Part shown: in pieces, positions 22,819 to 37,203 of the stretch
Layout: every line of letters begins with the position of its first letter
How positions within the stretch are numbered: the stretch's first letter is position 1
Assembly: GCA_007844125.1 (NCBI GenBank)
Contig: CM017564.1
Span: forward strand, 23,120,688-23,184,687
Length of the DNA: 64,000 bases
Source of the DNA: Sinonovacula constricta
Taxonomy: Eukaryota > Mollusca > Bivalvia > Cardiida > Solecurtidae
Direction: 5' to 3'
The notes under the pieces: generated by a model
Told to the model about the DNA's origin: nothing
Database searches by the model: none
What the model saw: only the letters and a program-made list of their open reading frames with translations
Made by a program: the position numbers and the translations under genes

Positions 22819-24216
22819 CCATAGGCTCCATTACTATAACCTTTCCTGAACTTGTTTAATAAATGTTGTTTTTAATGACAAGTCGTGTCAGAGCATTTAT
22901 TTATGTTATCCTTTTATATGGTACTTAACAGACCTCTCGGGTCGTAGTATAGGTGTTACCTATATACAGATAAGGTTATTAAACTATGATCCTACCGATG
23001 TGTATACCTCTTTGTCTTGTGTATAAAATGAAATCCAGTTAAAAATTAATAATCTAGTGTCATATATCAGGACGGATTCAGATGAAACACATTATGCTTG
23101 TTATATTTTTTCAATTTTCTCATCACTAATTAACAGAATAAATGAATATAATAAGACTATAAATTACCTGAAATGTTAATAGGGCATGCTTTGTTCCGTT
23201 TTTTGTCATACTAGGCCACGTTCATTGCCCTTCCGTAGCGTGTTAATGGTTTTTGAGACGAACTGTTTTGTGTCATTTTTGTCATTTTGTAATACCTTGT
23301 TTAAATATTTTAGGTATAAAAGTTTACCCACAAAGCAACTGTCTACTGTGATCATGTACTAATCACTCGTAAGTTAAAAATCTGAAAAGAAATTGAGCCT
23401 CCCCAAATTTTACGCAAGTAGTCACGGGAAAGGATAAAAGTAATAATACTCCACAATACATCAAAGAACTCTGTGAATGGAGAACTAATTGGAATTAGTT
23501 ATTTTATTCTACCAGCCACAATGTTTTTAAGATTCTATTTCTGGATGATACTATCTATAATGGAGCAAAGTAATTTCTTTATTTCGTATGAAAGTATTGT
23601 TAGTCTATTGAGCAAATACTTTTTCCACACCAATAAATCTTGACTCTAGAATCACTATTTTTACTTGCAGTTTCATAGAAGATTAAAATAGTTTATATCA
23701 ATGTTGGTATCTAAAATTAATGAGTATGGCACGCCTTATCATGATTTTCGGCGTTAGGACAAATATCTTTTCTTCAATCATGTGGTAAAAAAATTGTTTT
23801 AGATTTTACCTAATAGGCGTCCATAATTTAGTGGAAAATCCGGTGTCAGGCGATGTCCCTATCTTAAGATTTTTAAACTAAATGTTTATTTCACACATAC
23901 ACTACTGAACACATTTCACTACATTAAAAATGTACAGTTTTGATATATTTGTTTCGCTTTCTAAATTGAAGATCAATAAAATGATAAATAATATTGGTAG
24001 TGCCAAAACAATGGTAAAGTAAAGTAAATGTAAACATTCGAAAAGTTTCTTGAATTTAACACCTGAAACAAAATAGAAAAAAAACTATAAGTATTTTATT
24101 CGATAAATTATTACATATTTGATTTACCTTATAAATGCTGACAATTACAGTGCCAATCAAATAAAAGGAAGATTAGCGATACATGTGAAAATTTATAAAT
24201 CAAGGGAAATGTGTAT

Positions 24217-24250
24217 CTGTGTGTGTGCGCTCGCGCACGCGAGTATGCGT
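24217..24250. other. Z-DNA-prone GC hairpin
   Basis: GTGCGC-TC-GCGCAC (24,225-24,238) forms a six-base-pair inverted repeat inside a run of alternating purines and pyrimidines. It is conserved exactly in copy 2 near 52,690. It stands out in AT-rich surroundings. Confidence 0.55.
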
Positions 24251-25179
24251 TTGATAGTGTTATAATTGTCTTCGGCAAGGAGAAAACGATTTAAGTATTT
24301 TCTTAAAACAAAAAGGCGAAAGGGAATTAATCTTCTTTCCTAGACTTTGTCTTAGAAAAGTAGTTGGTACTTAATTATAGTAATGGCGCACATCCATGCT
24401 TATTATAAATCTTTGAATAGTGAATTGACGCTTTTAACGTTTTAGATTAGTCATTTAAAATACCAAGGTTGTACATTTCAAAATTTTATTTTTGTGGCGT
24501 TAAAACGTAAAGGTTAAGAGGAAATATTTATATACATTTGATATATTACCTTTTTTGAATTTTTAAAACGTATAATGATTTGAAAAATATATGTCTGTCA
24601 CCAAATTTTCAATTCATTAGAACCTGCCAATTGCTTCCTGACACTATGAGATATTAGAATACTAAACACATGTAAATGTTTTTTGAATGCTGCTGATCTC
24701 ACTAAACAATAATTAGTTGTATTATTTCCTTTTACTTACCTTTATCCGATTTTTTTATGAAACAAACACAGTAGCTACATTCTGAATAAGTATGTGTGCA
24801 AAATTACAACTTAATATGCCATAAACATGTGAGTTGCAAACTGTCGTATTACATTGCTTCTAATATTACATTTTGTTTCACTTTCTTTACAAGAATATTA
24901 TGGAAAATAACATAAAAAGCAATCCTTTGCTTGTAAGAATATGTAAAAATCGATTGTTTAATTCTGCTTTATTTTTTTTTAAATTTGTGTTAATTACTTG
25001 ATGTGACACAAAATCATAATTTGAGCATAAATGCATCTTTAAAAATGATTTAATGCAATACACTAGTCTTAATTTTAATTTACGTGTACACATTGCATTT
25101 CTGATATAGAAAACAGTGCGTATGTTTATAAATAATCATGCTAGCTGGTCTGAACGTCAGGTCTTTACTTTTCACTTGA

Positions 25180-25330
25180 CGGGTTTCTTTTCTTCAGTGC
25201 GAGGTTAAAGCTTTTAGGACCTGTTTTGGCACCCCAAGGCGGTAACTGTGTGCTTCTCTCTAGCTTCTCGTGACAGTTTTGTTGTACCTTTTAAATTTGA
25301 ATAATTTGTGAATACCTATGTCATGTGTTT
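25180..25330 (+). mobile_element. Degenerate core-GGTAACTG family fragment
   Basis: The core at 25,197-25,248 keeps GTGCGAGGTTAAAGC and GGCGGTAACTGTGTGC but has lost about 30 bp in the middle. The copy 2 counterpart is near 54,035-54,190. Confidence 0.55.
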
Positions 25331-25944
25331 GTTTAAATGTGAATACACTTTGCAAAACTCATACCTTATCATATTTCCTGATTAAATACCTAATGCAGAT
25401 GTGCTGCTCCTCCCAGACATTTGCCTAAAGCCAACATTGGCTTATAAGACTATAAGTTTATCTGTGATGTATACAAACAAACACACACTTTCTTATTTCA
25501 GATTATGTTAAAGAATATGCACATTTGTATTTGCAGAACTATCCAGTATGCTCTATTTTATCAAGACAAATTGAAAGATTTTAATTTTTAAACCTCTGTC
25601 GCAGCATGATATATTGCAGGAGACACGAAGGCTACATTTGACTTCTAAAAGTTTAATGTCGTAAAAAGGTTTCACTCCTTGCATTGTAATACCATGACAC
25701 GTTAACCCAGACAGCTTGGACTCGTGTGTCTTTTAACAAACAAGTTAATGTTTTATCACTTTCCCTTCGCATCTACAGTATGGTTTTGACATCTGGAGTC
25801 CATTTATTTCTGTTCATGTCATTCTTGTACTGTTTTTGTCAGGACCTTTTTATGTTATTTGAATGCATCCACAAAGCTAACACTATGTTTTGAGACAGCT
25901 AAAATTCAATTGTTTGCTGTACACAAGGATGGCATTGGTGAAGA

Positions 25945-26215
25945 TTAGTTACCGGACCTGGTCGGAAGAGCGTTGGCTTCAGGTACGGGAAGCCCCGGGT
26001 TCGACCTCGGGCCGCGACATACCAATAATCGGTAAAAATGGTAGTGGTATAGTTCCCTTGGTAAAACTCTAGCAAATATAAGGGTAGTTTCACGACTGAT
26101 TGGCTCGGTGTAAGAATAATGTGACTGGGTGTGATATTATGCCAGGTGTACAAGGCATGCTATACACAATAAAGGCTGCACTTTATCTGCTTCAAGTGGA
26201 CACCATCTCCAGATA
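25945..26215 (+). mobile_element. tRNA-derived SINE (copy 1)
   Basis: A tRNA-like head contains a D-arm-like GGTCGGAAGAGC (GGTCGGTAGAGC in copy 2) and a near-consensus box B, GGTTCGACCTC, at 25,998-26,008. CCCCGGGTTCGACCTCGGG can fold as a T-arm. The 5' half of box A and the acceptor stem are degenerate, so this is not a tRNA gene. An unrelated body follows (TTGGCTCGGTGTAAGAATAA), ending near 26,215. Present in both duplicates. The overlapping frames at 25,890-26,153 are shadows. Confidence 0.65.
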
Positions 26216-26837
26216 ACTAAATTGCTCTTGGTAGGACGATAAACCCAGTAAACTACACATCGCAAAATACATTTTTCTCTTCACATATATGGAAGTCAAA
26301 GTACCCGGACATTTTACACAACAAATAATACAACAACAACTTATAAAACAAAATTATTACATTGTTTGCTATTTGCTATATCTAACAAAATAAATTTTCC
26401 AAAATCATAAAACATATAACAACGTAAAAACATAAAAGATGTGCTTACACCAAATGATTACACCAAATTGTTTCGTTTAAAAATATCGTATTCTAGACAA
26501 ATCTTTAGTGCAATATTTATTACGACATAAATGGTGTCTACTATGATGTATGAATTTTATCTGATTTGTTTTTGCTTTATTCGAAAATTGAAGTTTAGAC
26601 GTTTAGCATTGTTAAATTAATTAATTATGTTTAGTGACATAAATGGCGACCAAATAGTGAACATTTACCACTTTTTAACGTCGGACCTCGCAGTCCATAT
26701 TTAGGCTTATGTAGATGATGTTAAAATAATGTAAACCCCTGTATGTTAAACTATATATGTTGTTTATATCTTGCAGAGAAAATTGTTCAATAAAAGACAC
26801 ACATAGGTTATTATTTTTTTATATTTTCAATAGAAGA

Positions 26838-26868
26838 ATATATATATATATATATATATATATATTCT
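26838..26868. repeat. TA microsatellite
   Basis: (TA)n of about 30 bp, largely absent from the corresponding place in copy 2 (near 55,725). Confidence 0.9.
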
Positions 26869-27532
26869 CTTCGTACCATTAAATTTATCGCAATGTACAT
26901 CAGGTTTGGAGTATACAAGATCTATTTGTTATTGTCTGCATTCTCCATCCAGCAGATGCACACAGAAAGGACTTTTTAGTGCAATTATGTATGCGTAGCC
27001 ATACACAACGAGGAAATAAGGAAATTATGGTCAACTTCATGTTCTGAAAATACTATGAACTGGTTATCATTAAAATAAAAAATATCCACCACTAAATGAA
27101 ATGACAAAATATGTTGACAATATTTTATCTGTAAAAACATAGCATCGGTTGGTTGTTAAAAGCATAGAAATTTAGCATGTGCCTGGTATTGTCGCTTATT
27201 ATTTAAAACATATGGCAGTGGTGAAAACTTGTCTTCATATCTAAATTGTGTTAGAATCAGTACAAAACCCACACCAATTGTATAATGACACTTTCAAATG
27301 TTCTTTCTATCAATGTTTTATTTATTTCTTACCTTATAACGGGGTTCTATATGAATTTTCTCATCCTTAAACCATGTGTTAATGAATAATAGTATTGAAA
27401 ACAATACATTCTTGCTTGCACAATGATGACTTTCAACAGCCAAGACATGATTTATAACGCTAAATGATACGTAAACATCCAGTATCAATATAAGTTATTT
27501 TGACGAACTACAAAAACTGCAATCGATGCTTT

Positions 27533-27676
27533 AATAAAGTCAGACAACGACAGTAAATGTATCGATACATGAATACAGTCAGACAACGGCAGTAACTGTA
27601 TCGATACATTAATAAAGTCAGAAAACGACAGTAACTGTATCGATATATTGATAAAGTCAGAAAAAGACAGTAAGTG
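27533..27676. repeat. 39-bp minisatellite, ~3.6 units
   Basis: Direct units of TAAAGTCAGAMAACGRCAGT followed by AACTGTATCGATACAT. The period of 39 bp is a multiple of three, which keeps minus-strand frames open (27,485-27,693). The array is identical by eye in copy 2 (56,401-56,544), unlike the other arrays. Confidence 0.9.
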
Positions 27677-29427
27677 AAACAAACGACATACATTTATATT
27701 TACATCTTTGCAAGCTAAGCAAAAACAATTAAGAAAACACTTCTACGATTATTTTATAAGTCTAAAGTAATAAAATTTTGTAATTAAAATATTAATGTAC
27801 TGAAACTTTGAATATTTGTAAAAAAGAAACAAATAGAAATGGAACAAAAAAAATATAATATATTGTATTGAGCAATTTAGCAAGCAATTTAAAGCTTAGT
27901 ATTTATATTTAAGTCTTTAAACAGAGTTAAGAAACGCAATTAAGAGTTTCCTAAAGCCTTTTAAAATATAAATGCACAATAAAGATATATTCTGTAAACA
28001 TGTTAAACGATTGTTTTTATTGTTTTTAGAAAGCAAAATATACATGTACCTCTTTTATATTTGGCGTAAAATTGGAAAAACTTGAAGAAATTAAACTACG
28101 AAATTATAGTTAAATAAGTATGCATGGAAATTTGTTTCAAATTTATATCAAAAGGCAATTTTCTTGAGTCTTATGCTAGAGAGTAACTATTACAAGTTCG
28201 ATAAATCAAGAAAGAAAAAATAAGATATATTTTTACAACCAGCACTTAGTAATACTTTCTAATTCCCCATCTTTGCTTGAATATTAATTACAACAGTTCG
28301 CCATCATGTCAGAAAGTACTTTTGGATGATTTTATAAGGAATTTAGAATGTCTGGATCAATTATAGATAGAGGAATGAACCCTCATATACAGGCATTTGA
28401 TGCTCACAGAATAAAGCAACAACATATTAAAATCATTAGTTCTCTACCTAATACTACAAACAACAGATGCTATTACGTCATGGCAATTTTATTGATAGGA
28501 ATAAAAGGCAGATGATTTAGTTTATATATTACTTGTTTGATAATTCATAGAAGGTAATTCAAATAAAGCTGGAAATTAAGTGGATCATGTTTTAGATGTT
28601 GCAGCTGTTGTGTAAATGATAATTACTGGTATTAGGACAAAGGAATGCTGTTCTATTATCACTTTTTATTTAATGTTCATAGGTATAACATTCTTTCTTT
28701 TAGCAAACAGCAGAATATTTTGATCCCTAGAAATAAAACAAGAAGAAACACAACACATCTGTAGAAATGTAAATTTATATCACTCATCTATCATGCTGAC
28801 TATAAAGTTTCATGACATCACATTAGTGTTTTTTCTTGAGAACACGAGATATCCACAACATGATGCAAAGAAGTTAATACAATTCTTTTCCTGGTCTGAT
28901 TTTGTCTGGTTTTGCTCAATGCATCGCCCTTTAAGTGTAAATTTATAATTGGGAATGTCAGGAAGAATTAATGGTCTCATACGTTTTCAGGGATTTAAGC
29001 AAACCGTAATTTTGAATATCACACAAGCATCTTTGGGATATTGTACTTCAGCAAATAAAAAAGTAAAGATGCAGAAAAAGTAAATGCTAGAGTACTCTTC
29101 TATTTTGTTCTGTCATCTAGTTATAAAAAAACATTAATAGAAGATTTATCAATTGTTGTCAAACAGAATGGCTCATCTTAGCTTGCAGCAAGCATTTTTT
29201 TATTATATTACAAACATTGGTTTAGGATATTTCTGTCCAGTTAATTTAATTCAATTCGTGACTTAAATTGCATTAAAACTTATGATACTTTAAAGCAAAA
29301 CAAAATACAATAACAAAATAGAAATAAAGTCACAAAGGACTTACAAGTCTGCGAAGAACATGTTTTTATGCAATATAATATAATATAATATTATATAATA
29401 TGATATACTATAAAAATGAAATTCAAA

Positions 29428-30250
<823 letters not shown>

Positions 30251-32644
30251 TTGAAATGTATTTTCATTCCTTTTGAATAGGCCAAATATTTTAGTACCTT
30301 GTTAAAAAGGACAGCGTTGAATTGTACTTAGGCATACAGTAATTGAGCAATATGTTTTTGTCTACTCTTCTAAATAAATTATGGTAATTAACATCCCCAA
30401 GCATATTAAAATTTACCACAGTAAAACTTATTGATATAGAACATGTTAATGCTAAACACATTATTTAACATTTGCCGTATATCAAGACTTTTAACGTCCC
30501 GGTGCTTTACATAAGCATATGTTTTACACCTAAAAACAGAATTCAATATAAGGTATAAAATACAAAACAAAAATATACTAAAAGGAAAGTTTCTGATGCA
30601 TTTTATGCTAACTTTTCTTATTTTCTAACACAAATGCAATTTAAAAGCAATTGAAAGAGAATATCGTAGTTAAGAATGTCATAAGAAATAGATGATACAT
30701 CTTTTTTGGATTCAATTAACAATTATAGTGAATGCTTTACATTTGTAGGGAGCTAGTGCTAAAAGCACATTCTTGTTAAAATTTTGGAATTCTGGCAAAG
30801 TCACAAGAATGAAAGTTTGCAGTCAATACTTTTACCTTTATACAATACAAAACATTAGCAAATAAGTAAATGAAAAATATAACAAAATATTATCAGAAGT
30901 AACGTGCTAATACAATTTAAAGTTTGAAGATTAATTGACTGCGAGCTTATCAACCAATGTCATTACCTACGTAAAGACACTTTACAAAAAAAAAAACACC
31001 TTTGTTAATAATTCCTTAAATTACGCGGCCTATTATAGCGTAGGATCAAAGGATTTAAAGGTTCAAAAATATCAAGGGCTAAATGCTTATAACTGTAATT
31101 CTAAAATGCAAAACAATAACAATGGGCAATAACCAACTTTTGTATCAGTAGTTTTAATACATTCCAGGCATTCCTTTTAAAATTTCATTTACTCCAAGGT
31201 TTAAAAAAACGTAAATGTATATGTTATTGTATATCCTTTCATTAAATGCTTTATAGCATTCAACTTTGATGTATCAATAAACATTTGAGAAGAAACATTT
31301 ATAAACTTGATTTATGTTCTGTTACGTCGTCCTGTGCTGATAAATCTTTAAAATGAACTTTTATAGTTTCAGAGTCGTATATCTGATCATTTAACTTGAC
31401 ACGGAACTGTAAATCTCCCGATGACAAACCCCAATGTGTTTTGCACAACAATCTAAATTTTCCCCAAGATTAAACCAGGGGAAATTAAACAGGGAACTTT
31501 AACATCGTCAAGTTGATCGTAGATGATTGTTTCTTTAGCAAAACTCTCAAGTGAAATTATAACTCAAGTGTATATTGTTTCAATTTACATAATAGCACAA
31601 CTATAAAATGATATGAAATTGGAAAGATATATCGAAATCATGCTAAAACCATATCCTACTACATCGCTCATAGCAATTTAATTGTTATTTTATATACAAT
31701 ATTCCAAGGTGAACTATTTATATCCATCTCTTTAGCAAATTGTATTTGCCTCGGGTGTTTAAATCAATTGATAATAACACAACAATCTGCCTTTAAAAGC
31801 ACATTTCATACAACTGTCAATACTACAGAAAATGTCCGAGATTTATATTCAGTTACTCAAGCTTATATAAATTGAAAATATTCGACCCTGAGGGCATTCG
31901 CATCGCAAGGTGAGTGAAAACTTAATTTATATCTGTGAACATACCCTGAATAAATTTAGCCCCACTTTATTTAAATGGGAGGTAGTTATGAAAATGACAA
32001 TATGGTATCAAAAGTGGAATACAAATATTTCTTTCTTCGTCATGAACAAACGGGCCTGTCTATACAGATTAAATTTATCCTTTAACAGTTCTAAGATGAT
32101 TCGCAAGTTTCACAATAGTGGTAGGTAAATAAAATATCTCAGAATTTGGCCAATTATTTTGTATTCTTAGTTGAAACAAAATCCACCAGTGTGTAACTGA
32201 CACATTGCAGCTGAAAACTGCGTAATATTATTTAAAACTGGATAGCTGTTCAAGATAAACTCGTTAATTAAAACGCACATTTGTAATTACATGAACAATA
32301 ATAAACACACGTAGATATTTTTTGAAAATCTCTTTTTATGTGGTCTTTTCCTTATTTATATTCAATTCTACTTAAATATACACTATAATTGATCATACAT
32401 AACTCCATTCATTTTACCAAATACTCTCTGTGCTTATTCGACACAAAGTGCTTAAAAGCCAGATGTTCTTGGCGTGTGCTGGTATCCATAAAGGACAACT
32501 TAAGGACAAAAGAAATAAAACAAGTTGTTTCAATTTTGAACCAAATGCTGCATACAGACATTTATAAAAGGCTTATGTTAGAACTGATATGGCCTTTACC
32601 TGTAACTGTGTAACTTTATAGCAAGTGAAACGTAGCAAGTACGT

Positions 32645-32757
32645 GCATTTGTGTATTTGTTGTTGTGTGTATTTGTGTTTGTGGGTATTTGTGTTTGTGT
32701 GTACATTTGTATTTGTGTCTGTGTGTATTTGTGTGTGTATTTGTGTTTTGGTGTATT
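32645..32757. repeat. TGTGTATTTGTGTYTG minisatellite, short allele
   Basis: About 110 bp of 16-bp-type units. The copy 2 counterpart (60,908-61,378) is about four times longer. Confidence 0.9.
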
Positions 32758-33530
32758 TGACTTGCTTTGTTCACCATTTGTACCATCAGTTTAGGTAGTT
32801 TGCGTATAAAATGACAACATCTTTCTGGATTTTTCAAATTGATCCATTACTTCGGTGTTATGTAACTCTGCGAATATCCCTCAGATTCTTGCCCAAGACT
32901 GTAATCGACTAAGAATTAAATATAATTGGTTTTGTTTCCAAAAAGGCGTATGAATACAAAAACAACTCACACGCTATGCTTTACGTGAGATTATGTAAGT
33001 AGTTACATATGATATTTATGTTGATATTTAATCACTACAGGAGAGCAAGTTATGTAGTAATATATTGTATATTTTGTTGTGTTAATATTATCTAGTGTAC
33101 GTTTTGTGTTATATTTAATTTTTTACATATTTGTGTCAGATCAGATTGTAAATTACTGAAAAAACTGGTAAACATTATCTGTTTGTCTTTGGTGTAGACG
33201 GTCAACACCTGCTTCTGGAGGTATACCTCAATGCTAAGAAGAGATGAGGTCATTTCACATAGATCCTTCTGTACCTCTTAGCGAATACAACTTATGATCC
33301 GACATAATTTCGGAAACAACAAACAAATTGTCACCATATTATGTTTTTTTTACCGCAATGTCGTAAATTGAAGTCGTAAAATGTGCAAATCGATCTCGTT
33401 CACTCGAGCAGTGTTGGCAGTCGTGATAATCTGATTAACGACACATGTATAACTAGGCCACATAGTGCTGGACTGATTAAGAAAGGTGTAAAATTGTTTG
33501 TTGGTTCTGAAATAACTGGTCAGATCACGG

Positions 33531-33705
33531 GTAGCAGGGTGTCCCGTTTCCGAGGTTGAGTGACATTAAAATTAAGAAAACATACAATGGTTCTGGGAAA
33601 AGTGCTCTACGAAGCGGGCTGCTCCGCTTAGGGGAGGGAGGTGCTCTTTTAGCGAAGCTTTACTGCATAGTACAGTTAATGTAATAAAGTATTGAATTGA
33701 ATTGT
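33531..33705 (+). mobile_element. Possible retroelement 3' end with TTGAA tail
   Basis: A block richer in GC than its surroundings (GAAGCGGGCTGCTCCGCTTA, GGGGAGGGAGGTGCTCTTTT) ends in AATAAAGTATTGAATTGAATTG-type sequence near 33,682-33,705. A short pentamer tail after a polyadenylation-like AATAAA is typical of some LINE or SINE 3' ends. Copy 2 has the same at about 63,180-63,351. Family not identified. Confidence 0.3.
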
Positions 33706-34357
33706 GACTATAGCTCTAAACGTCAAATTAAATTCAGTTCAACCTTGAGATACACATTAATACAACCTCTGTGATCATTGGGTTGAGACGTTAGAATCTG
33801 GATAAAAAGGTCTCGCGTTCCTACCTCTGGAATGACCATACAATGATTATCTTACGCATAGCAATTTCTTGGCCTTGCTCAAGAAAAGAACTGTTTACAT
33901 AAAATCAAATTTACTCACATAATTAAATCTGACAGAGGATGAAAGAAACAACTGAACACAGCATGCACTTAAGTGAAAACCTATTATCTCGTTCATCATA
34001 TTCGTAATTTATAACGCAATACTCTTAGGTCGATGTAAAAGATGTAAATTAAATGAAACTCTCAACAAAGTTACAAAAGATAAAATGAGATTCAATTATC
34101 AAATTTTTACTAGAAAGGGGTTTTGTTGGGTAAAGGACATCCAAAGAAGACAGTACAAGACCATGTTATAGCAAATAAGTATTTTCAAGTAATACAATAC
34201 TTTTTTATAAATTGATCCACTTTTGGCAAGATTTTAACTTGCCAATCACAAATTTAGTTTGACGATTGATAATGGTTTTGTGCCAATTTAATGTGAACAT
34301 TGAATAGAAAGTGGAGAGGTATAAATTGAACAAAGAAAATACATGGTTTACATATTT

Positions 34358-35937
34358 TTTTTTTTTGGTAAAATAAGAAAATAACATCATTTATACTCGC
34401 TTTCACGGGGAACTAAGGGATTAGCATTTGACTTTTATTTTTAAACCTTCTTAAAAGTGGATAATTGTGAAAATATAACATTTATAATATTCTCTTTCGA
34501 GCTCAGACCTAAAACATAGCAACTTTAACCATATTGACAGTCAGCGAAATGTAATGATTTTGTATTTCGTACAATGATCTTCTGCAAGATACCGCCTTTC
34601 TTGATTTAACATCTATTTTCATCCTATAACTCTTGTCACATACTGACTCTTCAATACCGGGCCTTACGTTAAAACGCCATCTCTGTACGGTCATAATCGA
34701 CTTTTGGAAGGACTAATATTTCGTATCTTCCTGTTGTGAAAACAAAATGAAAAAAACAACAACATATACACGATTTTAGTATTTTGTAATTTCATTGTGG
34801 TCAAATAGGCTAGGAAATTAATGTTGTACGCTGTTTCATTTTATTGTCGCTACATATTTAAAGACTGACATGATTTAGTGCCCCATTTTGTGACCTATGC
34901 ATTGGCCAACCATCTACATTACTTATCCAGCCATACTAGAAACAATGAATCGGAGTAAGCTGAATATAAATCGCCATTAACCATGGCATTCTCTTGTGAG
35001 TCAGACCACATCCAGTTTGATTGTTAATTGTTTATTGATAGTGATAGCAATTTATCAGCGAACCGTTGAAAGTTCGTCTAAAGCACACTGTTAATTAAAA
35101 ATTACTTATTACTGCTGATCCGACATATGTCAAGTCAATAACTAAGTGTTGTTCAAATTTACCTCAGATTTGTTCGTACTAAGCAATCTGTGATATTGCT
35201 TGGCAGTAGCCAAAGGCTGGATCAAAGCGGATACATGTTGTTGCTGAAGTGCCTTATTTTACAACCTGACTTCAAATGATCCACGCAACATTGGAATTAT
35301 CTAGTGGTAAATAATAAAATAGGCGGACGTCGTAACATCAAACATTTTTTAAAAAAAAACACGTTATAATAGTCCTTCGTTTATTCTCTATTTTATTTAT
35401 TATTATTACGTTTATTCTATTTTTAATTTATGTTTGTATATATGTGATTAACAATGTATCCCGTTGGGTCAAAAAAAGTCCAGATGCATTTAAAATATTT
35501 CTAATTATTTATAACTTTTATCTAGAAAGAATAACAGTAGATGTACTCACGGATTATGGAAAAAAGCAAATCGTGTTGAGATATATGCGCGTCTTGCGAA
35601 AAACAACAAGATACCTGTTTGTTTTAAAATGCTTCGTAATAAATCGAAAATCAAAATTTTAACATTATACAAGAATACATTTATTTTAATATTGCATACA
35701 TTCGTTTTTGTGGCAGGTCAATCTTCATTTTCATGACACTATTGATATAAGTAGGAAATTTAAAATAATTCTTCCAAATTAAATGAATCGTTAAAGTGTT
35801 TAATGTTTTACCGGCACATTTACAACCCGAAGGATACATTCAATCAATATGAGAACTCCGCGTCGTTATTGATGTATTGATGCATAGGTACGAATAAATA
35901 AACGTTAATTTAATCACCCAATATAATCAAAGAAGCG
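34358..35937. other. Spacer DNA, no recognised gene
   Basis: Start of the unduplicated spacer between the two copies. Whether copy 2 continues into similar sequence lies beyond the window. Small frames show no known motif. Confidence 0.4.
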
Positions 35938-36120
35938 CCCGTGGCGTAATAGTAGAGTCGCCGATTGGTAACTCCTCTGACTGCTTAGCCTCCGACCGCG
36001 TGTGTTTGAATCACGTTCTGGGAGAAGGACTTAATGTGGGAAGTTATTCCACCTTACCTACGGTGTGCCGGTGGTTCTACTCAGACATTTGTCTGGAGTC
36101 TATATCCACCAAATCAACTG
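35938..36120 (+). mobile_element. tRNA-related SINE head (degenerate)
   Basis: Box A-like TGGCGTAATAGT at 35,942-35,953 and box B-like TGTTTGAATCA at 36,003-36,013, about 50 bp apart, give a Leu/Ser-tRNA-like layout. A non-tRNA body follows (GTGGGAAGTTATTCCACC, GACATTTGTCTGGAGTC). It is different from the SINE at 25,945. The 3' end is not defined. Single copy in the window. Confidence 0.45.
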
Positions 36121-36640
36121 GACGTCGCTTAAATGATCATCATTGTTCGCTACAATGTATTTCATAACTTAAAACAAAACAATATTATGAAGCACTATTT
36201 CTGTGCGGTACAAATAAGAGTACAAATAAATAAATACACAAAACTGATTTTAAAATCATATAATTCGTCAAATGATAAAGATAAAGATTCAGTGTGCTTG
36301 GCCTGTAGTCGCCAACCATTCTTTGACCTAAGTCACAATTTTTTTACCAACAAAATAAGCTTATTTATGAAGTTTCAATGTGATTTTAAGCTCAAAGTTG
36401 CAATGGTAAAGTGTCATTTAAAAAATACAAACATCTTTTTAAATACATAATGAAGATACAGTCCCATTGAAATTTATGACTTGAGCAATTCGTTCTTAAG
36501 AATAATAGGTGAAAACTGGCTTTAATCTTGAAAATGGCAATGCTGTCTGGTATTTCGTTTGTTGTTTTAAATAAAAGGTTCTGATGATTCTCAATTTCTT
36601 TAGATTTCTTAAATTTTATGTGTTGAGATTTATGGTAACC

Positions 36641-36892
36641 TATTTTACAATGTGTTAGCACAGTTACATTCATCCACAGAAAATGGTTTCTAACTTGTTT
36701 GCTAATACACATTTCTTTAATGTCATAAAACGCCCTTTCATCATAGTTCTGCTCCGGTTGGTTGTCTATTTTACAATGTGTCAGCGCAGTTACATTCATC
36801 TGCAGAAAAAAAGGTTTTTAACTTGTTTGCTTATACATGTATACATTTCTTTCATGCCATAAAAGCGCCCTTTAATCATAGGTCTGCTCCAG
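36641..36892. repeat. 125-bp direct duplication inside a 135-codon minus-strand frame
   Basis: TATTTTACAATGTGTYAGC starts at 36,641 and again at 36,766; the two units share ACAGTTACATTCATC-type, TTAACTTGTTTGC-type and AAAGCGCCCTTT-type strings. The minus strand is open from an ATG at 36,799 to 36,392 (135 codons), the longest frame in the window that is not low-complexity, and it includes part of the duplication (MNVTALTHCKI and MNVTVLTHCKI). Directly before its ATG the minus strand reads CCTTTTTTTCTGCAG, a good splice-acceptor match. No domain recognised. Coding is possible but weakly supported. Confidence 0.55.
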
Positions 36893-37203
36893 CTTTCGCT
36901 CAGTGGATCTAAATGAACACTGTTCATTTTAAAGTTATATATATTTTAGACTGTCAGAATCAAATTTGGTACAAATAACGTCTCAAATACACTATATGAT
37001 GTATATAATGGCTATTTGTCCATAGTTGTTAACATTTTCTCGAATTGAATCAATAAAATAAACACAACATATTTAAGATCTTTCAGCACTTGGAAGTCAT
37101 AAAAGATTTTAAAATATTTCCGTCGAATCCCGAAATGTTCCGTGTATTATTATCCTCTGACCCACATTTACTTTCGTCCATGACCCTTATTTCGTAAATA
37201 ACA

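Noticed and set aside
25998..26008. Functional tRNA gene
   Set aside because: Box B is good, but the acceptor stem and the first half of box A do not pair or match, and a non-tRNA body follows. SINE is the better call.
31910..32128. 72-codon frame seen in both duplicates (also 60,214-60,432)
   Set aside because: It starts with GTG, not ATG, and most differences between the copies change the amino acid, so there is no sign of purifying selection.
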